Assembly (NCBI RefSeq): GCF_014822185.1
Contig: NZ_QVLR01000045.1
Span: 1 to 45,427 of the forward strand
Length of the DNA stretch: 45,427 nt
DNA from: Azoarcus sp. Aa7
GTDB lineage: Bacteria; Pseudomonadota; Gammaproteobacteria; Burkholderiales; Rhodocyclaceae
Direction of reading: 5' to 3'
A program made the translations under genes and the position numbers. Positions within the stretch are counted from its first letter, which is position 1. Each line of letters begins with the position of its first letter. Below, one piece after another: positions 37,241 to 45,427 of the stretch. The notes under the pieces are model-generated. The model did not search any database and was not told where the DNA came from. It saw only the letters and a list, made by a program, of their open reading frames with translations.

Positions 37241-37262
37241 GCGTCCGCCCGTCGGCGGACGC
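37241..37262 (+). other. Stem-loop in the livK-livH spacer
   Basis: A perfect 9-bp stem GCGTCCGCC / GGCGGACGC with a CGTC loop, 70 bases behind livK and 70 before livH, no T-run. Such structures between binding-protein and permease genes often stabilise the upstream mRNA so that more receptor than permease is made; here this is inference. Confidence 0.6.
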
Positions 37263-37332
37263 GGTGGCGGCGCTCGTCCGGCAATCCGGCGGCGCTTGCC
37301 GTCGCGGTGTGCACAACACCAAGGGTGAATCG

Positions 37333-38265
37333 ATGGAAACCTTCCTGCAACAAACACTGAATGGCCTGGTGTCGGGCAGCATCTATGCGCTCGTCGCCCT
37401 CGGCTACACGATGGTCTATGGCATTCTGGGCCTGATCAATTTCGCCCATGGCGACCTGTTGATGGTCGGTGCGCTGGTCGCACTGCAGACCGTCTCCCTG
37501 CTCTCTGCCGCGGTCCCCGGACTTCACCCCGTGATCCTGTTGATCGCAGGCGTCGCGACCGCCGTACCGGTGTGCATGGCGGTGGGCTACCTGATCGAGC
37601 GCATCGGTTACCGCCGCCTGCGCAACGCACCGCGGCTGGCGCCGCTGATCACCGCGATCGGCGTCTCCTTCCTGCTGCAGACGCTGGCGATGATCATCTG
37701 GGGCCGCGAATTCCACGTCTTCCCGCAGCTCGTGTCGACGAGCCCGATGGAGCCGATGGCGGGCGTCGTCGTGTCGCCGCTGCAGATCTTCACGATCGTG
37801 GTCGCCTTCGCGCTGATGGGCGGGCTGATGCTGCTGGTGAACAAGAGCCGCCTGGGCCGCGCGATGCGCGCCACGGCCGAGAACCACCGCGTCGCCGGCC
37901 TGATGGGCATCAACGCCAACGGGGTGATCGCCGCGACCTTCATCATCGGCTCCGGCCTCGCCGCACTCGCCGGCGTGCTGTTCGCGTCGAACTACGCGAT
38001 CGCGCACTACGCGATGGGCTTCACGCCCGGGCTGAAGGCCTTCACCGCGGCGGTGCTCGGCGGCATCGGCAACCTGCCGGGCGCGATGGTCGGAGGTCTG
38101 GTGCTGGGCCTCGTCGAGAGCTTCGGCGCCGGCTACATCGAGCACCTGACCTTCGGCTTCCTCAACTCGAGCTACCAGGACATCTTCGCCTTCGTGATCC
38201 TCGGCGCTGTCCTGATCTTCCGCCCGTCCGGCCTGCTCGGCGAACGCGTCGCCGACCGCGCCTGA
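37333..38265 (+). CDS. livH: Branched-chain amino acid ABC transporter permease LivH
   Basis: A 310-residue inner-membrane permease. Family start METFLQQTLNGLVSGSIYALVALGYTMVYGILGLINFAHGD (in pieces) and a late GIGNLPGAMVGGLVLGLVE loop that contacts the ATPase. About eight hydrophobic helices. The ATG at 37333 is the family-consistent start, though an upstream in-frame ATG exists at 37264. It pairs with LivM. Confidence 0.95.
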   Translation: METFLQQTLNGLVSGSIYALVALGYTMVYGILGLINFAHGDLLMVGALVALQTVSLLSAAVPGLHPVILLIAGVATAVPVCMAVGYLIERIGYRRLRNAPRLAPLITAIGVSFLLQTLAMIIWGREFHVFPQLVSTSPMEPMAGVVVSPLQIFTIVVAFALMGGLMLLVNKSRLGRAMRATAENHRVAGLMGINANGVIAATFIIGSGLAALAGVLFASNYAIAHYAMGFTPGLKAFTAAVLGGIGNLPGAMVGGLVLGLVESFGAGYIEHLTFGFLNSSYQDIFAFVILGAVLIFRPSGLLGERVADRA

Positions 38266-38284
38266 TCCCACAGGAAAGACAGAC

Positions 38285-39373
38285 ATGACCACGAACTCCA
38301 CCGCCCTTGCGCTACCGGCGAGCTTCGCGCTCGACCGCCGCGTCCAGCGCCCCCTCGTCATCCTGCTCGCGCTCGCCGCGCCCCTCATCGCGCTCGCCAT
38401 GGGCAAGAGCTGGGTGCGCGTACTCGACTTCGCGCTGCTGTACGTGCTGCTCGCGATCGGCCTCAACCTGGTAGTCGGCTTCGCCGGCCTGCTGGACCTC
38501 GGCTACATCGCGTTCTACGCGGTCGGCGCCTACACCTGGGCCTTCCTCGCGTCGCCGCACTTCGGCATCCATCTGCCGTTCTGGATCGTGCTGCCGCTCG
38601 GCGCAGCCTTCGCAGGATTGGCGGGCATCGCACTCGGTTTTCCGACCTTGCGATTGCGCGGCGACTACCTCGCGATCGTGACGCTGGGTTTCGGCGAGAT
38701 CATCCGCATCTTCATGAACAACCTGAACCAGCCGATCAACATCACCAACGGCCCGCAGGGCATCGACTCGATCGACCCGCTGACGATCGCCGGGCTCGAC
38801 CTGTCGCGCGACCTCGACCTCTTCGGCTTCCAGATCTCGTCGCTGCTGCTGTACTACTACGCCTTCCTCGCCTGCGTGGTGTTCGCACTCATCCTCGTGC
38901 GGCGCCTGCAGATCTCGCGCATCGGCCGCGCCTGGGCGGCGATCCGCGACGACGAACTCGCGGCCAAGGCGATCGGCATCGACACGCGCATGATGAAGCT
39001 GCTCGCGTTCGCGCTCGGGGCGACCTTCGGCGGCGTCTCGGGCGGTCTGTTCGCGGCCTTCCAGGGCTTCGTCAGTCCGGAGAGCTTCAGTCTGATGGAG
39101 TCCATCGTCGTGCTGACGATGATCGTGCTCGGCGGCATGGGCAACCTCGCCGGGGTCGTCGTCGGCGCGATCATGCTGACAGCGCTGCCGGAAGTCCTGC
39201 GCCACTTCGCCGTCCCGATGCAGATGGCGCTGTTCGGCAAGACCCTGCTCGACCCCGAAGTGCTGCGCATGCTGCTGCTGTCGCTGGCGATGATCGTGAT
39301 GATGCTCGTCCGCCCCGCCGGCCTGCTCCCCGCCCGTACCCGCTATGCCCACCGTGACCGGAGGACCGCATGA
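38285..39373 (+). CDS. livM: Branched-chain amino acid ABC transporter permease LivM
   Basis: A 362-residue inner-membrane permease. An N-terminal helix with ALLYVLLAIGLNLVVGFAGLLDLGYIAFYAVGAYT is diagnostic, followed by LRGDYLAIVTLGFGEIIRIF and the ATPase-contact loop VLGGMGNLAGVVVGA. About ten helices. ATG with AGGAAAG upstream. The stop overlaps livG as ATGA. Confidence 0.95.
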   Translation: MTTNSTALALPASFALDRRVQRPLVILLALAAPLIALAMGKSWVRVLDFALLYVLLAIGLNLVVGFAGLLDLGYIAFYAVGAYTWAFLASPHFGIHLPFWIVLPLGAAFAGLAGIALGFPTLRLRGDYLAIVTLGFGEIIRIFMNNLNQPINITNGPQGIDSIDPLTIAGLDLSRDLDLFGFQISSLLLYYYAFLACVVFALILVRRLQISRIGRAWAAIRDDELAAKAIGIDTRMMKLLAFALGATFGGVSGGLFAAFQGFVSPESFSLMESIVVLTMIVLGGMGNLAGVVVGAIMLTALPEVLRHFAVPMQMALFGKTLLDPEVLRMLLLSLAMIVMMLVRPAGLLPARTRYAHRDRRTA

Positions 39374-40140
39374 TCACCCTGCTCGAATCGCGCGCCGTGA
39401 ATAAACGCTTCGGCGGCCTGAAGGCGCTCACCGACGTGTCGCTGACGATCCGCAAGGGCGAGGTCTACGGCCTCATCGGCCCGAACGGCGCCGGCAAGAC
39501 GACCTTCTTCAACGTGCTCACGGGCGCCTATGGGATCGATGGCGGCGAATTCGTCATGAACGGTGCGGAGTTGCCGTCGGCCACGCCGCATCTGGTCGTG
39601 CAGCATGGCATCGCGCGCACCTTCCAGAACATCCGTCTGTTCCGCGAGCTGACGGCGCTGGAGAACGTGATGGCCGGCCATCACATCCGCTCGTCCGCAG
39701 GCGTGTGGGGCATCCTCACGCAGAACCGCGCCGCCCGCGAGGAAGAGCGTCTGATGCAGGAACGCGCGCTGGAGATCCTCGACTACGTCGGCATCGGCCG
39801 CCACGCCGACACCGTCGCGCGCAACCTCTCCTACGGCGACCAGCGCCGCCTCGAAATCGCCCGCGCCTTGGCGACCGAACCGCAGCTGCTGGCACTCGAC
39901 GAACCGGCCGCGGGCATGAACGCCACCGAGACCGCGGGGCTGCGCGCGCTGGTCGAGACGATCCGCAGCGACGGCATCACCGTGCTGCTGATCGAACACG
40001 ACGTGAAACTCATCATGGGACTGTGCGACCGCGTCGCCGTCCTCGACTTCGGCAAGAAGATCGCCGAAGGCACCCCGGCCGAGGTCCAGCGCGACCCCGA
40101 CGTCATCCGCGCCTATCTGGGAGGCCACCGTGCGCACTGA
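39370..40140 (+). CDS. livG: Branched-chain amino acid ABC transporter ATP-binding protein LivG
   Basis: A 256-residue cytosolic ATPase. Walker A GPNGAGKTT (about residues 37-45), signature LSYGDQRRLEIARALATEP, Walker B LLALDEPAAGMN and H-loop IEHDVKLIMGLCDRV. GIARTFQNIRLFRELTALENVM is typical of the LivG branch. Translationally coupled to livM; its end overlaps livF by 11 bases. Confidence 0.96.
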   Translation: MITLLESRAVNKRFGGLKALTDVSLTIRKGEVYGLIGPNGAGKTTFFNVLTGAYGIDGGEFVMNGAELPSATPHLVVQHGIARTFQNIRLFRELTALENVMAGHHIRSSAGVWGILTQNRAAREEERLMQERALEILDYVGIGRHADTVARNLSYGDQRRLEIARALATEPQLLALDEPAAGMNATETAGLRALVETIRSDGITVLLIEHDVKLIMGLCDRVAVLDFGKKIAEGTPAEVQRDPDVIRAYLGGHRAH

Positions 40141-40894
40141 GAACTCTGTTTCCAACCAGTCCCCCATCCTCGAAGTGCGGGGACTGAAGGTCGCCTACGG
40201 CGGCATCCAGGCCGTCAAGGGCATCGACCTCACCCTGCGCAAGGGCGAACTGGTGTCGCTGATCGGCGCCAACGGCGCCGGCAAGACGACCACGCTCAAC
40301 ACGCTGGCCGGGGTCGTGGCACACAACGGCGGCGAGATCCTCTACGCGGGGCAGGAGATCGGCAAACTGCCCTCGCACCTGCGCCTGCGCAAGGGCCTCG
40401 CGCTCGTGCCGGAAGGCCGCGGCATCTTCACGCGGCTGACTGTCGCGGAGAACCTGCAGACCGGCGCCTACACGCGCCGCGACACGGACGGCATCGCCGC
40501 CGACATGGAGAAGGTGTTCACGCTGCTGCCGCGCGTGAAGGAGCGCCTGCATCAGGTCGCCGGCACGCTCTCGGGGGGCGAGCAGCAGATGGTCGCGATC
40601 GGCCGCGCACTGCTATCGCGCCCGCAGGTGCTGCTGCTCGACGAGCCCTCGATGGGCCTCGCGCCGCTGGTGGTCGAGAAGATCTTCGAGGTGATCCACT
40701 CGATCACGCGCGAAGGCATGGGCGTGCTGCTGGTCGAGCAGAACGCCAACCTCGCGCTCGAGGTGTCCGAGCGCGCCTACGTGATGGAAGGCGGACGGGT
40801 CACGCTGGAAGGCACGGGCAAGGCGCTGCTCGACGACCCGAAGGTGCGCAGCGCCTACCTGGGCGAAGACATCGAGGAGCTGGCCGCGGCCTGA
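40130..40894 (+). CDS. livF: Branched-chain amino acid ABC transporter ATP-binding protein LivF
   Basis: A 254-residue cytosolic ATPase partner of LivG. Walker A GANGAGKTTTLNTLAG, LALVPEGRGIFTRLTVAENL (a LivF hallmark), signature LSGGEQQMVAIGRALLSRP, Walker B LLLDEPSMGLAPLVVE and VEQNANLALEVSERAYVMEGG. Starts with GTG at 40130 inside the livG end. A weak hairpin (CGCCGT / ACGGCG at 40902-40920) follows before the convergent regulator gene. Confidence 0.96.
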   Translation: MRTENSVSNQSPILEVRGLKVAYGGIQAVKGIDLTLRKGELVSLIGANGAGKTTTLNTLAGVVAHNGGEILYAGQEIGKLPSHLRLRKGLALVPEGRGIFTRLTVAENLQTGAYTRRDTDGIAADMEKVFTLLPRVKERLHQVAGTLSGGEQQMVAIGRALLSRPQVLLLDEPSMGLAPLVVEKIFEVIHSITREGMGVLLVEQNANLALEVSERAYVMEGGRVTLEGTGKALLDDPKVRSAYLGEDIEELAAA

Positions 40895-40929
40895 GTCGGT
40901 CCGCCGTCACGCCGACGGCGTTGCCCGCC

Positions 40930-41388
40930 CTACAGCGGCAGCGCCGTCTCGTTCTTGATCTCGCGCAGCGCGACGCTCGAATTCGTGACGTCGACCTCCG
41001 GGATCTTCAGCAGGAAGTTGTGCATGAAGGACGACAGCGCCTCGAGGTTCGGCAGGTAGAGCTTCAGCAGGCAGTCGGTCTCGCCGAGGAGCTCGTAGCA
41101 CTCGATGACCTCGTCGCAGCCCTTCACCGCCTGCTCGAAGCGGTCGAGCACTTCGGCGCTGTGCTTCTTGAGCTTCACGCGCACCCACACGCAGGTCTCC
41201 AGACCGAGCTTCTTGCGGTCGAGCAGTGCGACGTAGCCGCGGATCAGCCCGGCCTCCTCCAGCTCGCGCACCCGCCGCCAGCATGGCGACGACGACAGCC
41301 CCACCTTCTCGGCGAGATTCTGCGTGCTGATCGTCGAGTCCTTCTGCAGCAACGCGAGGATGCGCCGCTGTACCGGATCGAGTTTCAT
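40930..41388 (-). CDS. Lrp/AsnC-family transcriptional regulator (BkdR-like)
   Basis: A 152-residue DNA-binding protein. N-terminal helix-turn-helix LDPVQRRILALLQKDSTIST followed by NLAEKVGLSSSPCWRRVRELEEAGLI. The C-terminal RAM ligand domain (about 65-150) has the family pattern ECYELLGETDCLLKLYLPNLEAL. Such regulators sense amino acids and often control leucine/valine uptake and breakdown genes, so the convergent liv operon and the nearby dehydrogenase and oxidoreductase are candidate targets. ATG at 41388. Confidence 0.94.
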   Translation of the reverse strand: MKLDPVQRRILALLQKDSTISTQNLAEKVGLSSSPCWRRVRELEEAGLIRGYVALLDRKKLGLETCVWVRVKLKKHSAEVLDRFEQAVKGCDEVIECYELLGETDCLLKLYLPNLEALSSFMHNFLLKIPEVDVTNSSVALREIKNETALPL

Positions 41389-41452
41389 GTCTCCCCTCTT
41401 GTTGTCGTGACGGGCGAACGGGCGCCCGTGGCGACGCGCCGAACGGGTGTCC

Positions 41453-41468
41453 GGCGACGCGACGCCGG
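41453..41468 (-). other. Hairpin behind the FKBP gene
   Basis: CCGGCG-ACGA-CGCCGG, a perfect 6-bp stem 33 bases behind the FKBP stop, and a 12-bp palindrome ACGGGCGCCCGT at 41420-41431. No T-run, so at most a weak terminator. Confidence 0.35.
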
Positions 41469-41501
41469 GGCCTATGCGTGGCCCCTTGTCGTATTACGCG
41501 A

Positions 41502-41846
41502 TCAGAAAACCTTCAGCAGCTCGACCTCGAACACCAGGGTCGCGTTGGGCGGGATCACGCCGCCGGCGCCGCGCGCGCCGTAGCCCAGTTCCGGCGGAAT
41601 CGTCAGCTTGCGCTTGCCGCCTTCCTGCATGCCCTGCACGCCCTCGTCCCAGCCGCGGATCACATGGCCGGCACCCAGCGGGAAGTCGAACGGGTCGTTG
41701 CGGTCCTTGCTCGAATCGAACTTGCGGCCGTCGGTCAGCCAGCCGGTGTAATGCACCGACACGCGCTTGCCCGCGACGGCGGTCGCACCGCTGCCGACTT
41801 CCAGATCATCGATGACGAGGCCGCTGGCGGTGGTGGTTTGGGACAT
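41502..41846 (-). CDS. FKBP-type peptidyl-prolyl cis-trans isomerase
   Basis: A 114-residue single-domain FKBP that speeds proline isomerisation in protein folding. Family blocks [58 protein letters not shown] and [14 protein letters not shown] are all present, with the active-site aromatic residues intact. No signal peptide, so cytosolic. It follows msrA by 32 bases, probably in one operon of protein-repair functions. Confidence 0.96.
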   Translation of the reverse strand: MSQTTTASGLVIDDLEVGSGATAVAGKRVSVHYTGWLTDGRKFDSSKDRNDPFDFPLGAGHVIRGWDEGVQGMQEGGKRKLTIPPELGYGARGAGGVIPPNATLVFEVELLKVF

Positions 41847-41878
41847 CGGAACTCTCCTGCGGGGTTAAAACCGCGATT

Positions 41879-42442
41879 CTAACCGCCCCGCCTGCGCCGG
41901 CTGGCAAACTTCTCGCGGAACTTCGAGATCTTCGGCGCGACGATGTACTGGCAGTAGGGTTGGTCCGAGTTGTTCGCGTAGTAGTCGTGGTGATAGGGCT
42001 CCGCGGGCCAGAAGGTGCCCGCACGCTCGACCTTGGTGACGATCGCGCTCGGATACACGCGCGCCTCCCCCATGTGCTCGATGAGATCCAGCGCCGTGTG
42101 CAGCTGCTCGTCGCTCATTGCAAAGATCGCCGAGCGGTACTGCGTGCCGATGTCGTTGCCCTGGCGGTTCAGGCTCGTGGGGTCATGGATGACGAAGAAG
42201 ATATCGAGCAGGTCGCGGTAGCTCACCACCGCCGGGTCGAAGACGATCTGCACCGCCTCGGCGTGGCCGGTGCCGCCGTCGCAGACCTGCCGGTAGGTGG
42301 GCGCCTCGACACGCCCGCCGATGTAGCCCGAGGTCACCGACTCCACACCATCGACTTCCTTGAAGACGGCCTCGAGGCACCAAAAACATCCCCCCGCGAG
42401 AATGGCGGTCTCGCGTGCTGCGGGTGTTTCGTTCTTCGTCAT
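41879..42442 (-). CDS. msrA: Peptide methionine sulfoxide reductase MsrA
   Basis: A 187-residue repair enzyme that reduces methionine-S-sulfoxide. The catalytic GGCFWCLEAVF motif has its Cys at residue 18. GVESVTSGYIGG, GHAEAVQIVFDP and YRSAIF follow the family order. The resolving Cys of some MsrA is not obvious in the C-terminus except the Cys in QPYCQYIV. Cytosolic, no signal peptide. ATG at 42442. Confidence 0.96.
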   Translation of the reverse strand: MTKNETPAARETAILAGGCFWCLEAVFKEVDGVESVTSGYIGGRVEAPTYRQVCDGGTGHAEAVQIVFDPAVVSYRDLLDIFFVIHDPTSLNRQGNDIGTQYRSAIFAMSDEQLHTALDLIEHMGEARVYPSAIVTKVERAGTFWPAEPYHHDYYANNSDQPYCQYIVAPKISKFREKFASRRRRGG

Positions 42443-42499
42443 GCATGTGTCTCCGTGGATGCCCGCGATTAAGACAGCATCGCCGGGCCGCGATTCCCG

Positions 42500-45427
42500 T
42501 CATTCGAACGAGATCGTGTAATAGATATCCGCCGCGTTGTCGCTCCCCCCGCGCGCCACCAGCGACACCCTTCGACTGAGCTGGTAAGTCAGCTTGACGA
42601 GGCTTTCGGCCCCGCCCAGGCTCTGCTCGAAGGACAGGACGAGGTCCGACGACAGGCGCTTGCCCAGCGTCAGGACCTGCCCGCCGACGTTGTCGCCACC
42701 GCTTACGATGGTACCTTCTCCCACAACGCGGCTGGTGGCAGTTCGGGTGACACCGCCAACTTCTCCCTGCCCGATGCTCAATTCGTCGAAGCCCAGGCTG
42801 CGCGACAACTGATCGGTCATCCCGCCGCCCGGCCCGCCCAGCAGGGCTTGCGCCGCGGGCAGCAGCAAGCCCATGTCCCCGCCGCCGCCCGCGCTCGGCG
42901 CACGCCCGAGCACGATCCACGACAGTTTCTCGGGGTCGGGCACGTTCGGCTCCGACACCAGCCGGATGCGGGGACGCCGCGCACTGCCGACGATCTCGAT
43001 GCCCGCCTCGACCGGCAGGCCCTTGCGCAGCGCGACGACGTTCAGGCCCGGATTGTCGGGCGCCCCCTGGAAGTTGATCAGCCCCCGTTCGATCGCCAGC
43101 AGCTGGCCGTAGCCGCGATACGTGCCGCCGGCCGTCGCGATCGTGCCGATCGCGCTCGGCGGCACGCCATCGCGCAGGCGCAGCCGCAGTCCCCCGGTCA
43201 GGCGCGTATCGACACCCAGCGCCGACAGGTAGAAATGATCCCCCAGCGCCACCGCGACGTCGGCCGCGACCCGCAGCCCGCCACCATTGGCGCGCGGCTC
43301 GCGGCCGAGGATCACTACGTCGTCCGAGAGACTCGGCGCAGGCGTATCGGCCAGTTCGACGTAGCCGGCGTCTGCGCTCAGGTTCGCCGCAAGATCCACG
43401 TGCGTCCAGGTGCTGTTGGCCGCACCGACGCCGGACAGGATCAGCCAGCGGTCGCTGCGCTGCAGGATCGGCAGGCGCTCGGCGTCGAAGTCGAAGCGGC
43501 CCTTGCCGCTGTCGAGCGCGATCTCGCCGCTTGCGCTGAGGCGCCCCGGCGTCGCCGTGAGCCGCGCCACCGGCGGGCGGGAGTCGCGCGGACGCACCCG
43601 GTTGGGCGACGCGAATTCGAGGCGTGCGAGCCGCAGGCGGTCGCGATCGAACTCCGCGAGCAAGTCTCCGCCCGACAGGTGCAGGCCCTGATCCACCAGC
43701 GCCAGCGACAGCTCGCGCCCCGTGATCGTGCCGCTCGCCCGCGGTGCGGCCGGCGTGCCGGCGAGCGCCAGGCTCGCACCGAGGCTGCCGCCGGTGACGA
43801 CGTTCTCCTGCATCAGCCGACCGACCCAGGCCACCGACGGCATCGCCAGGTGCGCCGAGCCGAGCAGCGCCGCATCGGGCGCGAGACGCCAGCCGCCGTC
43901 CGGCGTGCGCTCCGCCTGTGCGGTCGCGGCGCCGGCCAGTTCGCCCAGCTCGCTGCCGCGCGCCTCCAGCGCCAGCGCGAGGCGGTTTTCGTGGGCGCCG
44001 AGGCGCGCCTCCAGATGCTCCAGTCCCAGACGCGCCGGAATCTCACCGGTCACGGTCAGGTCGCCCGCCTCGCGGAACACGCGCGCCGAACCTTGCGCCA
44101 CCTCGCCCAGCGTCAGGTCCCATTCCGCCCCGAGCACCAGCGGCCCCGGGCCGCGGCGCGGACGTCCGTCGGGACGCGACACCAGGCCGAAGGCGAGACC
44201 GGTCAGGGAACCGCGCGCGACGACGCGCTGCGGCGACCAGCTGGTCTCGTCGAGGCGGATGCGCCCGCGTTCGCCGGCATCGAGCGCCGCCGCACCCAGC
44301 ATCAGGCGCTGCGGTCCCAGCTCCAGCGGCGCCGGCGCGGTCAGGCGCACGGGCCAGCGCCCCGCCGCCTCCAGTGCAGTCAGGCGTCCGCGCCATGCGC
44401 CGCTTCCGTCCGCCGTGCCGGCATCCGGCGCGTCGCCGGCGAGGCCGCCTTCCAGCCGCAGGCGCAGGCTGTCGCCGCCCAGACCGGTGGCGACGACATC
44501 GACGGCGTGCGCACGCCGGGTTCCGCCAATCCGCAGGCTCGCCTGCGTCACCCAGTCCGGTTCTTCGGCGGCCCGCCCGCCGGCCGTCGGCTTCTGCGCA
44601 TCCCGGGCAACGGACTTCAGCCCCCGCAGCCCCATCGCAAGACGGACCTCGCCGTCCGCCCCCGCCGCGAGCAGCCCCTCGCCGTCGGCCGACGCCACGC
44701 GCACATCGCCCGGCAGGCGCAGCGCCTCGGCAACGAACTTCACGCTACCGGCCGGTTGTGCCGCGCCCCCGGAAAGGCTTCCCGCGAACGTCAGCCGGCC
44801 GCCGAGCCGCGAATCGAGCGCCGCGAGTTTTGGCGCGTCCACGTCCACCTTCAGCACGTCCCGCGGTGCGCCCCAGGCACCTCGCGCGCGCACGCGATTG
44901 CCGGCGAGATCCAGATCGAGGTCGCCATCGGCGAGGCGTACCCCTTCCACGACCGCGCGCAGTTTCCCGCGCACGGGCTTTCCGCGCAGTTGTCCGGGCT
45001 GCAGGTCGACGGCCGTCTCGTAGCGGGATACCTCGCCCAGGTTCGCAGCGAGGCGAAAATCCAGATTCAGCTTCGCCTCGGGGGCGTCGGCGATGAACAA
45101 GCGGGGATCGAAGGACGACACTTCGCCGCTCGCCGCAAGGCTGCGCACCCCGGTCTCCCCCTGCGCGGTCACCACCGCCCGGGCACGCATGCGCGCCTCC
45201 TTCACGCGCAGGTCGAGCTCCGCGCTCTGGCGCTCGCGGTCACCGTCCGCGTGCAGCCGGCCGACAAGCACCGAGGGCGGCAGGCGCCCGTCCAGGCGCT
45301 GCAGATCGACGCCCGCCAACTGTAGCGAGGCGCTCAGGCGACCGAGCGGGTCGGCCGTGGGGAGCGCCGGTACCGCCTTTTCGGCGCCCTCCGCGCCCGC
45401 CCCCGGCGCAGCAGCGCGCCCCCCCGG
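42500..45427 (-). CDS. tamB: Translocation and assembly module protein TamB (C-terminal part, runs off the right edge)
   Basis: About 975 codons are visible and the frame is open to the window edge, so the N-terminus lies outside; the TTG near 45319 is not a real start. The visible part is rich in short amphipathic beta-strand repeats typical of AsmA/TamB bridge proteins. The C-terminal DUF490 domain includes LRVAADVAVALGDHFYLSALGVDTRLTGGLRLRL (in pieces), LGRAPS, SFEQSLGGAESLVKLTYQLSRRVSLVAR and the final ADIYYTISFE strand. TamB spans the periplasm and with TamA helps outer-membrane biogenesis and lipid transport. The stop lies 57 bases before msrA. Confidence 0.93.
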   Translation of the reverse strand, partial: PGGRAAAPGAGAEGAEKAVPALPTADPLGRLSASLQLAGVDLQRLDGRLPPSVLVGRLHADGDRERQSAELDLRVKEARMRARAVVTAQGETGVRSLAASGEVSSFDPRLFIADAPEAKLNLDFRLAANLGEVSRYETAVDLQPGQLRGKPVRGKLRAVVEGVRLADGDLDLDLAGNRVRARGAWGAPRDVLKVDVDAPKLAALDSRLGGRLTFAGSLSGGAAQPAGSVKFVAEALRLPGDVRVASADGEGLLAAGADGEVRLAMGLRGLKSVARDAQKPTAGGRAAEEPDWVTQASLRIGGTRRAHAVDVVATGLGGDSLRLRLEGGLAGDAPDAGTADGSGAWRGRLTALEAAGRWPVRLTAPAPLELGPQRLMLGAAALDAGERGRIRLDETSWSPQRVVARGSLTGLAFGLVSRPDGRPRRGPGPLVLGAEWDLTLGEVAQGSARVFREAGDLTVTGEIPARLGLEHLEARLGAHENRLALALEARGSELGELAGAATAQAERTPDGGWRLAPDAALLGSAHLAMPSVAWVGRLMQENVVTGGSLGASLALAGTPAAPRASGTITGRELSLALVDQGLHLSGGDLLAEFDRDRLRLARLEFASPNRVRPRDSRPPVARLTATPGRLSASGEIALDSGKGRFDFDAERLPILQRSDRWLILSGVGAANSTWTHVDLAANLSADAGYVELADTPAPSLSDDVVILGREPRANGGGLRVAADVAVALGDHFYLSALGVDTRLTGGLRLRLRDGVPPSAIGTIATAGGTYRGYGQLLAIERGLINFQGAPDNPGLNVVALRKGLPVEAGIEIVGSARRPRIRLVSEPNVPDPEKLSWIVLGRAPSAGGGGDMGLLLPAAQALLGGPGGGMTDQLSRSLGFDELSIGQGEVGGVTRTATSRVVGEGTIVSGGDNVGGQVLTLGKRLSSDLVLSFEQSLGGAESLVKLTYQLSRRVSLVARGGSDNAADIYYTISFE

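Noticed and set aside
40895-40929. Strong terminator between livF and the Lrp-type gene
   Set aside because: Only a 6-bp stem with a 7-nt loop and no T-run; mentioned under livF but not called as a terminator.
42848-45325. 825-codon plus-strand frame opposite tamB
   Set aside because: Arg/Gln/Ala-rich shadow of a convincing TamB reading frame.
45317-45427. TTG at 45319 as the start of tamB
   Set aside because: The same frame stays open to the window end and the visible protein lacks the N-terminal anchor, so the gene is simply cut by the window.

Overview
The window is GC-rich chromosomal DNA of a betaproteobacterium. A Rhodocyclales genus such as Azoarcus, Thauera or Aromatoleum is the best guess from gene content: a caa3-type oxidase cluster in betaproteobacterial order, a 1197-residue fused indolepyruvate ferredoxin oxidoreductase, and an Lrp/BkdR-type regulator. 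No rRNA, tRNA or CRISPR array is visible. Almost all of the DNA is coding, in long co-directional runs with 4-base ATGA stop/start overlaps.

Layout. (1) 1-2603: a general porin on the minus strand, with the 5' end of a class C-like group II intron directly behind its terminator at the left edge. The heat-shock sigma factor rpoH follows on the plus strand behind a perfect CIRCE (HrcA) operator. (2) 2595-11228, minus strand: an 11-gene cytochrome c oxidase operon (coxB with a fused cytochrome c domain, ctaD, a 40-aa assembly protein, ctaG, DUF2970, coxC, surf1, a CxxxC membrane protein, ctaA, ctaB, sco). (3) 11387-18509, minus strand: a nine-gene, mostly translationally coupled cassette (small secreted protein, FAD oxidoreductase, DUF1365, cyclopropane-fatty-acid-synthase-like methyltransferase, chalcone-isomerase-like protein, MFS carrier, DUF3833 lipoprotein, short-chain dehydrogenase, NTF2-like protein). 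It diverges from a LitR/CarH-type MerR regulator that carries both adenosylcobalamin photoreceptor motifs. The 80-bp divergent control region holds three palindromes. This looks like a light-responsive membrane-lipid modification system. (4) 19592-28243: hldC (LPS heptose), a c-di-GMP/two-component operon (90-aa protein, REC-GGDEF-EAL protein, histidine kinase), recQ, a short EAL-only protein and a cytochrome b561-type protein. (5) 28286-41388: a cation efflux protein, then an amino-acid catabolism block (Leu/Val-type amino acid dehydrogenase, indolepyruvate ferredoxin oxidoreductase, an Hsp70-like protein, a complete livKHMGF ABC importer and an Lrp/AsnC regulator). (6) 41502-45427: FKBP isomerase, msrA and the C-terminal part of tamB, which runs off the right edge.

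How the genes fit together. The oxidase operon encodes all core subunits plus heme A synthesis and copper delivery. The light-responsive cassette could remodel membrane fatty acids when light and oxygen generate singlet oxygen. The importer, dehydrogenase and ferredoxin oxidoreductase form a plausible uptake, deamination and oxidative decarboxylation route for branched-chain or aromatic amino acids, with the nearby Lrp-type protein as candidate regulator. All functions are inferred by reading motifs; no database search was run.
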